A stretch of DNA of 64,000 nucleotides, taken from positions 248,001 through 312,000 of the forward strand of contig NZ_FMDO01000007.1 in NCBI RefSeq assembly GCF_900095305.1. The letters run 5' to 3'. A program made the position numbers and the translations under genes. Within the stretch, counting starts at the first letter, position 1; every line of letters starts with the position of its first letter. Of this stretch, positions 46,759-55,660 are shown piece by piece. Under the pieces are notes generated by a model. It made no database searches. It was not told where the DNA came from and was given only the letters and a program-made list of their open reading frames with translations. Origin of the DNA: Proteiniborus sp. DW1 (GTDB lineage: Bacteria > Bacillota > Clostridia > Tissierellales > Proteiniboraceae).

Positions 46759-47341
46759 ATGGGTTTATGCCACATCAGGGATACCTGATAACTTATTTAA
46801 GCGTGGGAAGGTGCCTATGACTAAAGAAGAAGTAAGAGCTATTACCATAAGCAAACTAAGACTTAAAAATACAGATTTAGTAGTGGATATAGGTGCAGGG
46901 ACCGGGTCTATATCTATAGAGGCTGCTTTAATAGCTAATGAGGGAAAGGTATATGCAGTAGAGAAGAATAGTGAAGGAATACAGCTTATAAAGGAAAATA
47001 TGAGTATTTTTGGAATGAGTAATATAGATGTAGTAGAAGGAGTAGCTCCAGAAGTTTTAACCCAAATAGGAAAAGTTGATAAGGTAGTCTTAGGAGGAAC
47101 TGGTGGAAATATAATAGGTATATTTGAATGGGTAGCACAAAACTTAAAGCCAACAGGAAGGATAGTAGTCAATGCCATTACGATAGAAAACTTGTATAGA
47201 TCACAAGAGCTTATGAAGTCAAGTGGATTTGAAAATATAGAGGTAATATGTGTATCCATATCAAAAGGAAGAACAGTAGGCAGTTTAACTATGATGGAGG
47301 CTCAAAATCCAACATACATTATATCTGCAGATAAGAAGTAA
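46751..47341 (+). CDS. cbiT: Cobalt-precorrin-6B C15-methyltransferase (decarboxylating)
   Basis: A Rossmann-fold methyltransferase of 196 residues that methylates C15 and decarboxylates the C12 acetate. N-terminal GIPDNLFKRGKVPMTKEEVR is the CbiT signature; the SAM site is VVDIGAGTGSISIEAAL, followed by VYAVEKN and KVVLGGTGGN. It overlaps cbiE. cbiL, which often follows it in clostridial cbi operons, is missing here: cbiF starts 18 bases later. Confidence 0.95.
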   Translation: MNRWVYATSGIPDNLFKRGKVPMTKEEVRAITISKLRLKNTDLVVDIGAGTGSISIEAALIANEGKVYAVEKNSEGIQLIKENMSIFGMSNIDVVEGVAPEVLTQIGKVDKVVLGGTGGNIIGIFEWVAQNLKPTGRIVVNAITIENLYRSQELMKSSGFENIEVICVSISKGRTVGSLTMMEAQNPTYIISADKK

Positions 47342-47359
47342 AAGTGAGGCGAGTCTAAT

Positions 47360-48115
47360 ATGAGCAAAGTATATTTTATAGGTGCAGGGCCTGGAGATCC
47401 AGAGCTTATAACTATAAAAGGTAAAAAAATAATAGATGATTCCGATGTAATCATATATGCTGGTTCTCTTGTAAATGAACAGGTGCTTCAAGGGAGAAAA
47501 GCAGGAAGCCCAGTATATAATAGTGCTTCTATGACATTGGAAGAAGTAATAGAAGTAATAGATAAAAGCATTAAAGAAGGTAAAAAAGTAGCTAGAGTTC
47601 ATACAGGAGACCCTAGTATATATGGGGCAATAAGAGAGCAAATAGACGCTCTTGAAAAGCTAGGAATAGACAGTGAGGTAATACCTGGAGTTAGCTCCTT
47701 TGTAGCATCAGCTGCAGCTATAAAAAAGGAGTTTACACTTCCGAATGTTTCGCAGACAATAATATGCACCAGACTAGAAGGACGAACTAAGGTGCCTGAA
47801 AGAGAAAGTCTTGAGAGCTTGGCGTCACATAAGGCTTCTATGACTATATTTCTATCTGTACATATGATAGATGAGGTTGCAGATAGGCTGAAGAAGCACT
47901 ATGGAGAAGATACGCCAGTTGCAGTTATACAAAAAGCTAGCTGGGATGACCAAAAAATAGTGATAGGAAATCTTAGCAATATAGCTGAAAAAGTGAAGGC
48001 AGAGGGAATAACTAAGACTGCACAGATATTAGTTGGAGACTTCTTAGGTGATGAGTATGAATTATCTAAACTATATGATAAGAACTTTAGCCATGAATAT
48101 AGGAGTGCAAAATGA
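47360..48115 (+). CDS. cbiF: Cobalt-precorrin-4 C11-methyltransferase
   Basis: A tetrapyrrole methylase of 251 residues. N-terminal VYFIGAGPGDPELITIKGKK, AGSLVNEQVL, RVHTGDPSIYGAIREQID and PGVSSFVASAAAI match CbiF/CobM rather than CbiL: CbiF methylates C11, and the AGSLV plus HTGDPSIYG combination is characteristic. Start ATG follows GTGAGGCGAG. It overlaps cbiG by four bases. Confidence 0.95.
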   Translation: MSKVYFIGAGPGDPELITIKGKKIIDDSDVIIYAGSLVNEQVLQGRKAGSPVYNSASMTLEEVIEVIDKSIKEGKKVARVHTGDPSIYGAIREQIDALEKLGIDSEVIPGVSSFVASAAAIKKEFTLPNVSQTIICTRLEGRTKVPERESLESLASHKASMTIFLSVHMIDEVADRLKKHYGEDTPVAVIQKASWDDQKIVIGNLSNIAEKVKAEGITKTAQILVGDFLGDEYELSKLYDKNFSHEYRSAK

Positions 48116-49125
48116 ACTGGGCAGTAGTTACCTTAACTAAAGGAGGAACTCAGCAAGCCAAGAAAGTAAAGAGGCTGCTAGGTGATATAAGCTTAGATAT
48201 TTATACTTTAGAAAAATGGGCTGATGAGGAAACAATAGTAATAAACAAAAATCTTGATGAATTTATAGGAAGTATATTTTATAGTTATGATATTATACTT
48301 TTTATCATGGCCACTGGAATAGTAGTTAGAAGCATAGCAAAGTATATAGTAGATAAGACCACAGACCCTGGTATACTAGTTATGGATGAAAAAGGACAGT
48401 TTATAATAAGTTTGCTATCAGGGCATTTAGGAGGAGCAAATAAAGCTTCTAAGCTATTGGCAGATAAAATAGGAGGACAGCCTGTAATAACCACAGCATC
48501 AGATGTCAATGGGTTGATAGCAGTAGATACCTTAGCAGAAGAATTAGAATGTTGCATATCTAGTATGGATAATGCTAAAAAGGTTACAGCGCTCATAGTA
48601 AATAATGAGCCAGTCCGCATAGAATCAGATATTAATATTGACATAAAGCTTCCTGATAACATAGTAACAGAAGGAGAGGCAAAGGGGACAATCTATATAA
48701 CTAACAAACTTTTGAATATTAATCATATGTACCAGGTTCAGCTAATACCTAAAAATATAATAATAGGAATTGGCTGTAGGGCAGGCACTAGTAGTAAAGC
48801 CATAATAAATGCAATAGATGAAGCATTAAGATCTTTGAACATTGACTGTAGAAGTATACTGCATTTTGCAACAGTAGATGTAAAACAGAACGAGACGGGA
48901 ATATTTGAAGCTGCAGAGCACTATAAAACCATTGTTAAAATAGTAGGAAGAGAAGAAATAAAGGCTATAGAGAGTAAATTCCAATGTTCAGAGTTTGTTA
49001 GAAAAGCCATAGGAGTAGGTGCAGTTTGTGAGCCTTGTGCCAAACTTACAGCTACGAAAGGACATTTTTTAATGAGAAAAAAATCCTATGGTGGAATAAC
49101 CTTATCTATATGGGAGGAAGTATAG
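48112..49125 (+). CDS. cbiG: Cobalt-precorrin-5A hydrolase
   Basis: It opens the ring lactone and releases acetaldehyde during ring contraction. The 337-residue protein has the N-terminal domain (YDIILFIMATGIVVRSIAKYI, DPGILVMDEKGQFIISLLSGHLGGAN), a central region and the C-terminal domain (IIGIGCRAGTSSKAI, then KAIGVGAVCEPCAKL). It is a stand-alone CbiG, not a CbiGH fusion. Its stop directly abuts the cbiH start. It is specific to the anaerobic route. Confidence 0.95.
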   Translation: MNWAVVTLTKGGTQQAKKVKRLLGDISLDIYTLEKWADEETIVINKNLDEFIGSIFYSYDIILFIMATGIVVRSIAKYIVDKTTDPGILVMDEKGQFIISLLSGHLGGANKASKLLADKIGGQPVITTASDVNGLIAVDTLAEELECCISSMDNAKKVTALIVNNEPVRIESDINIDIKLPDNIVTEGEAKGTIYITNKLLNINHMYQVQLIPKNIIIGIGCRAGTSSKAIINAIDEALRSLNIDCRSILHFATVDVKQNETGIFEAAEHYKTIVKIVGREEIKAIESKFQCSEFVRKAIGVGAVCEPCAKLTATKGHFLMRKKSYGGITLSIWEEV

Positions 49126-49866
49126 ATGAACAAACTAGGTAAGATATATGTTGTAGGTATAGGGCCAGGAGATAGAGAGCATATGACTTCTCACGCTAAA
49201 ATCGCTATAGATAAATCAGACATAATAGTCGGATATAAGACTTACATTGACTTGTTGGAAGATATGATAAAAAATAAAGAAGTGGTTTCTAGCGGAATGA
49301 AAAAGGAAATAGAAAGATGCATAGAAGCCTTAGAATATGCAAAACAAGGAAAAATTGTATCATTAGTTAGCAGTGGAGATTCTGGTGTATATGGAATGGC
49401 TGGAATAATGCTAGAAGTAGTATTAAAGGATGGAAGTGATGTAGAGGTTGAGGTAGTGCCAGGAGTTACAGCTGCAAATGCAGCAGCAGCTTCTCTAGGA
49501 GCACCTATCATGCATGACTACGTCACTATAAGCTTAAGTGATTTGCTTACAGACTGGTCACTAATTGAAAGAAGGCTTCATTGTGTAGGAGAGGGAGATT
49601 TTGTAGTATGTTTGTATAATCCTAAAAGCAAGGGGAGACAGCAGCAAATAGAGATAGCTAGAGAGATACTTTTAAAATATAAAAGTAAAAATACAATAGT
49701 AGGCATAGTTAGAAATGCTAAAAGATATGGTGAATCAGTTATAGTGACCACCCTTGGTGATATGCTAAAATATGAAATAGATATGTTTACGACGGTTATT
49801 GTTGGAAATTCAAATACATACTCAGTAAAAAAAATGATGATAACTCCTAGGGGCTATAGGCTATGA
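49126..49866 (+). CDS. cbiH: Cobalt-precorrin-3 C17-methyltransferase
   Basis: It methylates C17 and starts ring contraction. The 246-residue tetrapyrrole methylase shows YVVGIGPGDREHMTSHAKIA, GYKTYIDLLEDM, SSGDSGVYGMAG, PGVTAANAAAASLGAP and the CbiH-specific DYVTISLSDLLTDW and CLYNPKSKGR segments. It starts immediately after cbiG and overlaps cbiJ by four bases. Confidence 0.96.
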   Translation: MNKLGKIYVVGIGPGDREHMTSHAKIAIDKSDIIVGYKTYIDLLEDMIKNKEVVSSGMKKEIERCIEALEYAKQGKIVSLVSSGDSGVYGMAGIMLEVVLKDGSDVEVEVVPGVTAANAAAASLGAPIMHDYVTISLSDLLTDWSLIERRLHCVGEGDFVVCLYNPKSKGRQQQIEIAREILLKYKSKNTIVGIVRNAKRYGESVIVTTLGDMLKYEIDMFTTVIVGNSNTYSVKKMMITPRGYRL

Positions 49867-50627
49867 TACTGGTTTTGTCAGGAACATCTGATGGAAGAAA
49901 AATAATAGAATTGCTGGCAAGTACAGGTTACTCTGTAATAGTATCTACGGCAACAGAGTATGGAAAAATGCTAGCTGAAATTGATAAAAATATAACAGAG
50001 ATAATATCAGGTAGATTGGAAAAGCCTGATATGGAAAAGATAATAAGAGAAAAAGATATACAATATATAGTAGATGCTACCCATCCATATGCAGACAAGG
50101 TTTCAAAAAATGCTATTGCCGCAAGTAAATCTATGGGAATACAATATTTAAGATTTGAAAGAGAAGAGCATATATATGACGGAGCACACTATTTTCCGGA
50201 CTATAGCAGTGCAGTACTATATTTAAAGGAAACTCAAGGGAATGTTCTATTGACCATTGGTAGCAATAACCTACATATCTTCACATCTTCCCTTGATATA
50301 GATAGGCTATATACAAGAGTTCTTCCTACCTATGCTGTAGTGAAGAAATGCGAAGAGTTGGGATTACTTCCAAGGCAGATAATAGCAGTCCAAGGACCCT
50401 TTACAAAAGAGCTCAATAAAGCCATATACAAAAACTATAATATAAAGCATATGGTGACAAAAGATAGTGGAGACGCTGGAGGAACTAAAGAAAAGATTGA
50501 AGGAGCAATGGAAACAGGGGTAAATGTGATTCTGATACAGCGTCCTAACATAGACTATCCCAATATATGCAATAGTATAGAAGAAGTCATAGATAGCATA
50601 AAGAAAAATTATAAAAATTACAACTAA
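49863..50627 (+). CDS. cbiJ: Cobalt-precorrin-6A reductase
   Basis: It reduces cobalt-precorrin-6A with NAD(P)H. The 254-residue protein has the CbiJ/CobK N-terminal LVLSGTSDGRKIIELLASTG, VDATHPYADKVSKNA, YLRFERE, LTIGSNNLHIF, RVLPTYAVV and the C-terminal TKDSGDAGGTKEKIEGA. It is the last gene of the riboswitch 1 run. Riboswitch 2 starts 13 bases after the stop codon, with no terminator between. Confidence 0.95.
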   Translation: MILVLSGTSDGRKIIELLASTGYSVIVSTATEYGKMLAEIDKNITEIISGRLEKPDMEKIIREKDIQYIVDATHPYADKVSKNAIAASKSMGIQYLRFEREEHIYDGAHYFPDYSSAVLYLKETQGNVLLTIGSNNLHIFTSSLDIDRLYTRVLPTYAVVKKCEELGLLPRQIIAVQGPFTKELNKAIYKNYNIKHMVTKDSGDAGGTKEKIEGAMETGVNVILIQRPNIDYPNICNSIEEVIDSIKKNYKNYN

Positions 50628-50639
50628 ATAGCTAAACAT

Positions 50640-50830
50640 TACAGGTGCTTCTTTAGAAGGAAGTTAAAAGGGAAAGCGGTGAAAATCCGCTACAGCCCCC
50701 GCTACTGTAAGTGGGAACGAAATCATAATATGCCACTGGAGAAATTTCTCTGGGAAGGTTTGATAGTAGGGAGTACCACAAGTCAGGAGACCTGCCTGTA
50801 GATTTTATAAATAAGCCTTCGGTGGGAAGT
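50640..50830 (+). promoter_or_regulatory. Cobalamin riboswitch 2, inside the gene run
   Basis: Conserved ACAGGTGCTTC (50641), AAAAGGGAA, GCCCCCGCTACTGTAA (50695-50710) and B12 box AGTCAGGAGACCTGCC (50781-50796). No clear promoter was seen between cbiJ and the aptamer, so it probably acts on readthrough from the upstream operon and sets a second gate for cbiK and the chelatase/transport genes. A promoter inside cbiJ cannot be excluded. Confidence 0.95.
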
Positions 50831-50866
50831 GGTTATTTTAAGTATAGTTTATTATTTATACTATTG

Positions 50867-50896
50867 ACCATAGTTTGCAAAGGCTATGGTTTTTTG
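50867..50896 (+). terminator. Expression-platform terminator of riboswitch 2
   Basis: ACCATAG (50867-50873) pairs with CTATGGT (50884-50890), then six T. It precedes cbiK. Confidence 0.88.
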
Positions 50897-50954
50897 TTTG
50901 CTTAAAACTACAATCTCATTACAGAAGGGGAATATTAATCATGAGGAGGAGAAG

Positions 50955-51737
50955 ATGAAAAAAGGGATAATTGTAGCAAGCTTTGGGACTAGTTATGAAG
51001 AAACTAGAAAACTATGCATAGAAAGCGTAGAAAACAAAGTAAAAAGAGAGTTTTGTGAATACCAGGTAGAGAGGGCATTTACTTCTCAAATAGTGATCAA
51101 CAAGCTAAAAAAAGGAGATGGTATATTAGTAAACAATGTAACAGAGGCATTACAGAAAATGAATCAGGAAGGCATTGCTCAAGTGTTTGTACAGTCTCTT
51201 CACATAGTGCCTGGACATGAGTACAACAAGCTTTTAAATCAAGTGAATTTGTTTAAAGAAAAGAATGATGATATGACAATACACGTAGGAGCACCGCTAT
51301 TAAATGATGATACAGACTACAAAAAAGTAGTTGAGGCAATTGAGTTTAAGGCTCTAAATCAATACGAAGCTGTGGTTTTTATGGGACACGGAACTGACCA
51401 TGCCTCAGACAGCAGATATGATTTATTAGAGAAGTATTTTAGAAAAGAGTACTCAAATAATATATTTATTGGAACAGTAGAAGGAAGTGTTAAGTTAGAG
51501 GACATAATACCACAGCTTCTAGAGAAAAAAATAAGTAGTGTGAAGCTAATACCATTCATGCTTGTAGCAGGAGATCATGCATTAAATGATATGGCTGGTG
51601 ACGAAGAGGATTCATGGAAAAGCATGTTAATAAAAAATGGATTTCATGTAGAAGTAACTTTGAATGGATTAGGTGAAAATAAAAAAATTCAGGATATATT
51701 CTTATGCCATTTAAAGGATGCTATGAAAAATAGTTAA
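50955..51737 (+). CDS. cbiK: Sirohydrochlorin cobaltochelatase CbiK
   Basis: It inserts cobalt(II) into sirohydrochlorin, the first committed step of the anaerobic route. The 260-residue protein shows IIVASFGTSYEETRK, RAFTSQIVINKL, the metal-site His in QSLHIVPGHEYNKLL, FMGHGTDHASDSRYDLL and LIPFMLVAGDHALNDMAGDE. There is no signal peptide, so this is a cytosolic CbiK. ATG at 50955 follows GAGGAGGAG; an in-frame start at 50886 lies within the terminator region and is unlikely. It opens the riboswitch 2 operon, which also encodes a CobN-type chelatase. Confidence 0.95.
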   Translation: MKKGIIVASFGTSYEETRKLCIESVENKVKREFCEYQVERAFTSQIVINKLKKGDGILVNNVTEALQKMNQEGIAQVFVQSLHIVPGHEYNKLLNQVNLFKEKNDDMTIHVGAPLLNDDTDYKKVVEAIEFKALNQYEAVVFMGHGTDHASDSRYDLLEKYFRKEYSNNIFIGTVEGSVKLEDIIPQLLEKKISSVKLIPFMLVAGDHALNDMAGDEEDSWKSMLIKNGFHVEVTLNGLGENKKIQDIFLCHLKDAMKNS

Positions 51738-51762
51738 CTAAAAATAGTGGGAGGAATGAGCT

Positions 51763-52815
51763 ATGAAAAAATTAAGAGTATTATCACTTTTATTAGTTAT
51801 TGTAATGATTAATGCAATATTTACAGGCTGTAGCCAAAACAATAGAAAACAGGATGAGATGGTAAACAGTGCAAACGAAGTTAGCAATGGAGAAGTAAAA
51901 GCTAATGAGGACACAGAAACAAGTCAACCTGTATCTGAATATGGAATAACTATTAATGAGGACAATGTAGTATTTACAGATGCTAGAGGGGAAGAGGTAA
52001 CTATAAAAAAGAATCCTCAAAGAGTAGTTTGCTTATATAATTCCTATCTAGATATTTGGGATAGCTGTGGAGGAAAGGTAATAGGCAGAGTAGAGGAAGC
52101 AGAAGAAAAGCCTGTTGAAAACGCTATGTCAGCTGAAGTAGTTGGAACATCAGGATCTCCAAGTCTTGAAAAGGTTTTAGCATTAGAGCCGGATTTAGTT
52201 ATCTTATCTAACGGATTCAAGGTTCAGGCAGATATGGTTCCAGTACTAGAACAAAATAATATTCAGGTTATATCCTTAGCAAATGACTATCTAGAGGACT
52301 ATTATAAGTCAGTAAGACTCTTCACTGCAATAACAGAGAGAGAAGACTTATATGAAAAGCATATTAGCGAAGTTAAAAAGGGTGTAGATGCAATAGTAGA
52401 AAAAGCACCTAAGGATAAAAATTACAAGGTTTTAATCATATTTGCTTCAGCTAAAAGTATTACAGTTAGAAACTCAGAATCAATGGTAGGAGAAATGCTT
52501 AAAGATTTAAATACTATAAATATATCTGATACAGAAACAGATCCAGCAAGTGCTAAAGTTTTCAGCATGGAAAAAATAATTCAGGAGGACCCAGACTTTA
52601 TATTTGTACAAACTATGGGAAGTGACAAAGAAAAAATAATGGAAAGATTAAAGCAGGACGTTGAAGATAATCCAGCATGGTCATCTCTTACAGCTGTAAA
52701 GGAAGGAAGATACATAGTTCTGCCAAAGGATCTGTATTTATACAAACCGAATGCAAGATATGTAGAGGCATATGAAGGACTAGCAAAAATACTTTACCCA
52801 GAGGTATTTAATTAA
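51763..52815 (+). CDS. BtuF/FecB-type substrate-binding lipoprotein
   Basis: A 350-residue lipoprotein with signal peptide and lipobox FTGC (lipidated Cys23), a polar linker rich in Asn, Glu and Ser (about 24-60), and a Peripla_BP_2 domain (NPQRVVCLYNSYLDIWDSCGGKVIG, SLEKVLALEPDLVILS, NPAWSSLTAVKEGRYIVLP). It delivers its ligand to the FecCD-type permease encoded downstream. Candidate ligands are corrinoids, haem-like tetrapyrroles or metal chelates. A stable hairpin separates it from the permease, consistent with higher expression of the binding protein. Confidence 0.92.
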   Translation: MKKLRVLSLLLVIVMINAIFTGCSQNNRKQDEMVNSANEVSNGEVKANEDTETSQPVSEYGITINEDNVVFTDARGEEVTIKKNPQRVVCLYNSYLDIWDSCGGKVIGRVEEAEEKPVENAMSAEVVGTSGSPSLEKVLALEPDLVILSNGFKVQADMVPVLEQNNIQVISLANDYLEDYYKSVRLFTAITEREDLYEKHISEVKKGVDAIVEKAPKDKNYKVLIIFASAKSITVRNSESMVGEMLKDLNTINISDTETDPASAKVFSMEKIIQEDPDFIFVQTMGSDKEKIMERLKQDVEDNPAWSSLTAVKEGRYIVLPKDLYLYKPNARYVEAYEGLAKILYPEVFN

Positions 52816-52910
52816 TAATAGGGGCGTATAGTTGCTATTGAAGAAAGCCAATTACTTAATCTAATGAGAAATTAATTCATTGAAATCGCAAATGTAGACA
52901 ATTAAAGAAT

Positions 52911-52952
52911 AGTTTAACGGTAGCTTGATTACTATTCAGCTATCGTTAAACT
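52911..52952 (+). promoter_or_regulatory. Long intercistronic hairpin, candidate mRNA processing/stability element
   Basis: AGTTTAACGGTAGCT (52911-52925) pairs with AGCTATCGTTAAACT (52938-52952), 15 bp with one G-T pair and a 12-base loop. No T run follows, so it is not a typical terminator. It lies in the 196-base gap between the binding lipoprotein and permease genes; the rest of the gap shows no other feature. Confidence 0.6.
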
Positions 52953-53011
52953 TATACTACAAGGCTATACAGCCTATCTAAAATGCTAATAATCTAAGGG
53001 GAATAGAAACT

Positions 53012-54016
53012 ATGAACAGTAGTAATACAAAGAAAGAAACGATTAAAAAGAGCTTCATTTTATTTATTTTTATGTGTATTGCAGTAGTCAGCTTTTTTAT
53101 AAGTATAGGAAATGGAGCTGTAAATATATCACCTAAGGAGATAATAAATGCAGTTTTATTTGACAAATCTACAGTAAACTATCAGATAATATGGAATGTT
53201 AGATTACCTAGAACTATAGTAGCTGCATTTGTTGGCACATGTCTAGCCTTATCTGGAGCAATACTACAGGGAGTTATGAGAAATCCTTTAGCAGGACCTA
53301 ATATAATTGGTGTTTCATCTGGCGCAGGGCTTATGACATTAATCATTCTAATACTCTTGCCTGACTTGTATTATTTAGCACCTGTGGGAGCCTTTGTTGG
53401 TGCACTGCTGGCTACTCTATTCATATATTTCCTAGCATGGAAGGAAGGAGTGCAGCCAACTCGTTTGATACTAGCAGGTGTGGCAGTATCCTCATTATTA
53501 GGAGCTGGAACAAATGCAATAATGACTTTTTTTCCGAATAAAGTAGCTGGAGTCATTGGATTTATGGTAGGAGGCCTTTCTGCAACTAATTGGAAGCATG
53601 TAAACACCATATTTCCATACGCAACAGTGGGAATAATATTGCTTTTACTCATACCAAACAAGCTGAATATACTAATGCTAGGAGATGAAGTAGCAACAGG
53701 GCTAGGAGTAAATGTAGAAAAGACTAGATTCATCTTCATAATAATATCATCACTGTTAGCCGGTAGTGCAGTAAGTGTTGTAGGGCTTTTAGGCTTTGTA
53801 GGACTTATAGTCCCACACATGACTAGGCTGTTTATAGGCTCTGATTATAGATACCTACTGCCAGCGTCTATATTTACAGGTGCTAGCATAGTCATGCTAT
53901 GTGATACTATAGCAAGGCTTTTGTTTGCTCCTACGGAAATACCTGTAGGTATTATAATGTCAGCATTAGGAGCTCCGTTTTTCTTATACCTACTTAGAAG
54001 AAGAGGAGAATATTGA
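53012..54016 (+). CDS. FecCD/BtuC-type ABC permease (second system)
   Basis: A 334-residue permease with about ten membrane segments: NVRLPRTIVAAFVGTCLALSG, RNPLAGPNIIGVSSGAGLM, the loop GLLGFVGLIVPHMTRL and EIPVGIIMSALGAPFFLYLL. It is a paralogue of the permease at 38217-39260. The start ATG follows AAGGGG. The ATPase gene starts immediately after its stop. Substrate is the same open question as for the lipoprotein. Confidence 0.93.
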   Translation: MNSSNTKKETIKKSFILFIFMCIAVVSFFISIGNGAVNISPKEIINAVLFDKSTVNYQIIWNVRLPRTIVAAFVGTCLALSGAILQGVMRNPLAGPNIIGVSSGAGLMTLIILILLPDLYYLAPVGAFVGALLATLFIYFLAWKEGVQPTRLILAGVAVSSLLGAGTNAIMTFFPNKVAGVIGFMVGGLSATNWKHVNTIFPYATVGIILLLLIPNKLNILMLGDEVATGLGVNVEKTRFIFIIISSLLAGSAVSVVGLLGFVGLIVPHMTRLFIGSDYRYLLPASIFTGASIVMLCDTIARLLFAPTEIPVGIIMSALGAPFFLYLLRRRGEY

Positions 54017-54017
54017 T

Positions 54018-54800
54018 ATGAAAATGAAGATTGAAAACATAAGTGTAAATTATGGAGAGAAGGAAGCAGTTAAAAATCTTAGTTTTAAAATAGATTCTGG
54101 TCAGATAGTCACCATCATAGGACCTAACGGCTCAGGAAAGTCTACTTTGCTTAAAGCTATGAGCAGATGTTTAAAGCCATCAACAGGCAATATCTATATA
54201 GAAGGAATTAATATAAACGAGATAAATACTAAAGTAATTGCACAAAAATTGGCTATATTGCCACAGGTAAAAAATGTATCATCAGATATTTCTGTAGAAG
54301 AGCTAGTATCCTACGGAAGATATCCTCATTTAAAGTTTGGTAAAAGGCTAGGAAAGGAGGATAAGGAAATAATAGACTGGGCACTAGAAAAGACGGGACT
54401 TCGCTCCTTAAGAAAGAGATTTGTTGCTACACTTTCAGGAGGAGAAAGACAGAGAGCATGGATAGCTATGTCATTGGCGCAAAAGCCAAAAATACTTTTA
54501 CTTGACGAGCCTACAACATTTCTTGATATATCCTATCAGGTGGAGGTTTTAGAACTGGTAAAGGAATTAAATGAAACATTAAGTTTAACTGTAGTTATGG
54601 TTTTGCATGATTTGAACCAAGCAGCAAGATATTCAGATATGATTCTAGTTATGAAAGATGGCGAAATGTGCAAATTAGGAAGACCTAGTGAAATAATTAA
54701 GGAATGCTTATTAAAGGATGTCTTTAGGATAGAAGCAGATATATACGATGACAAGGTAAATAACTGTCCATACTTTATTCCCAAAAAAACTATTGCCTAA
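54018..54800 (+). CDS. FecE/BtuD-type ABC ATPase (second system)
   Basis: A 260-residue ATPase: Walker A GPNGSGKSTLLKAM, Q-loop AILPQVKNVSSD, VSYGRYPHLKFG, signature LSGGERQRAWIAMSLA, Walker B ILLLDEPTTFLDI and switch His VLHDLNQAARYSD. It completes the second importer with the lipoprotein and permease. The start follows AGAGGAG at the end of the permease gene. Confidence 0.94.
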   Translation: MKMKIENISVNYGEKEAVKNLSFKIDSGQIVTIIGPNGSGKSTLLKAMSRCLKPSTGNIYIEGININEINTKVIAQKLAILPQVKNVSSDISVEELVSYGRYPHLKFGKRLGKEDKEIIDWALEKTGLRSLRKRFVATLSGGERQRAWIAMSLAQKPKILLLDEPTTFLDISYQVEVLELVKELNETLSLTVVMVLHDLNQAARYSDMILVMKDGEMCKLGRPSEIIKECLLKDVFRIEADIYDDKVNNCPYFIPKKTIA

Positions 54801-54822
54801 ATAAATTTTTGGAAGTGATGAT

Positions 54823-55659
54823 GTGATACAAATAAAAAATGTTACAAAAAAATTTGATGATTTTATTGCCGTAAATAATATAAGCCTAAACATTGATAGT
54901 GGAGACTTTATAGGACTTCTAGGTCCAAATGGGGCTGGAAAAACTACAATTATAAAAATGCTTACAGGACTATTAAAGCCAACTGAAGGAGAGATTTACA
55001 TTAATGGGCAGAAAATGACTAGAAATAATAAAGACGCAAAAAAAATACTGGGAATAGTGCCTCAATATACTAATCTTGACAAAGAACTTACAGTATATGA
55101 GAATTTAGTATTTGCAGCTAAACTCTTTAGTATCAGAAGTTATAAACAAAAGATATCTGAACTATTAGAGTTTATAGAACTAGAGAGCTATAAGGATAGA
55201 AAAGCAATGAACCTATCTGGAGGTATGGCTAGACGATTAATGATTGCAAAGGCATTGATAAATGATCCAGAGATTATAATTTTGGACGAGCCTACTGTAG
55301 GCATAGATTTGAATGGCAGAAGAAAAATATGGGACATACTAAAGGCAATGAAGACTATGGGCAAAACTGTATTACTGACTACACATTATATTGAGGAAGC
55401 AGATTATCTTTGTAATAAGGTGTGTTTAATTGACAGAGGACAAATAATAGATAATAATACTCCTGATAATCTTAAGAAGGAACTGGGAGCTTATACTATG
55501 GAATACTTTGATAATGAGATGAAAACCATATACAAGCATTTTCAGAGTAAGGAAGAAGCAATAAATTACTCCAGCAAAATAATGAGCTTAAGCTATACCC
55601 TCAGAGAAACTACTCTAGAAGATGTATTTTATAACTTTACAAATAGGAAGGTAATATAA
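54823..55659 (+). CDS. ABC-2 exporter ATPase (NodI/CcmA-like)
   Basis: A 278-residue ATPase with Walker A GPNGAGKTTIIKML, Q-loop GIVPQYTNLDKELTVYEN, signature NLSGGMARRLMIAKALI, Walker B IIILDEPTVGIDLNGR and switch His TTHYIEEADYLCN. The short C-terminal extension fits drug- or polysaccharide-export ATPases rather than the importer family. GTG at 54823 with GGAAGTGAT upstream is the start. It pairs with the permease that begins two bases after its stop. Its place inside a cobalamin-riboswitch operon suggests export of a tetrapyrrole or metal-related compound, but this is inference. Confidence 0.9.
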   Translation: MIQIKNVTKKFDDFIAVNNISLNIDSGDFIGLLGPNGAGKTTIIKMLTGLLKPTEGEIYINGQKMTRNNKDAKKILGIVPQYTNLDKELTVYENLVFAAKLFSIRSYKQKISELLEFIELESYKDRKAMNLSGGMARRLMIAKALINDPEIIILDEPTVGIDLNGRRKIWDILKAMKTMGKTVLLTTHYIEEADYLCNKVCLIDRGQIIDNNTPDNLKKELGAYTMEYFDNEMKTIYKHFQSKEEAINYSSKIMSLSYTLRETTLEDVFYNFTNRKVI

Positions 55660-55660
55660 A

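Noticed and set aside
46765-47259. 164-codon minus-strand frame opposite cbiT
   Set aside because: It mirrors the coding strand of a clear methyltransferase gene and has no ribosome binding site or family match.
53371-53820. 149-codon minus-strand frame opposite the second FecCD permease
   Set aside because: Antisense to a conserved permease; composition is Pro/Ser/Thr-rich as expected for a shadow.
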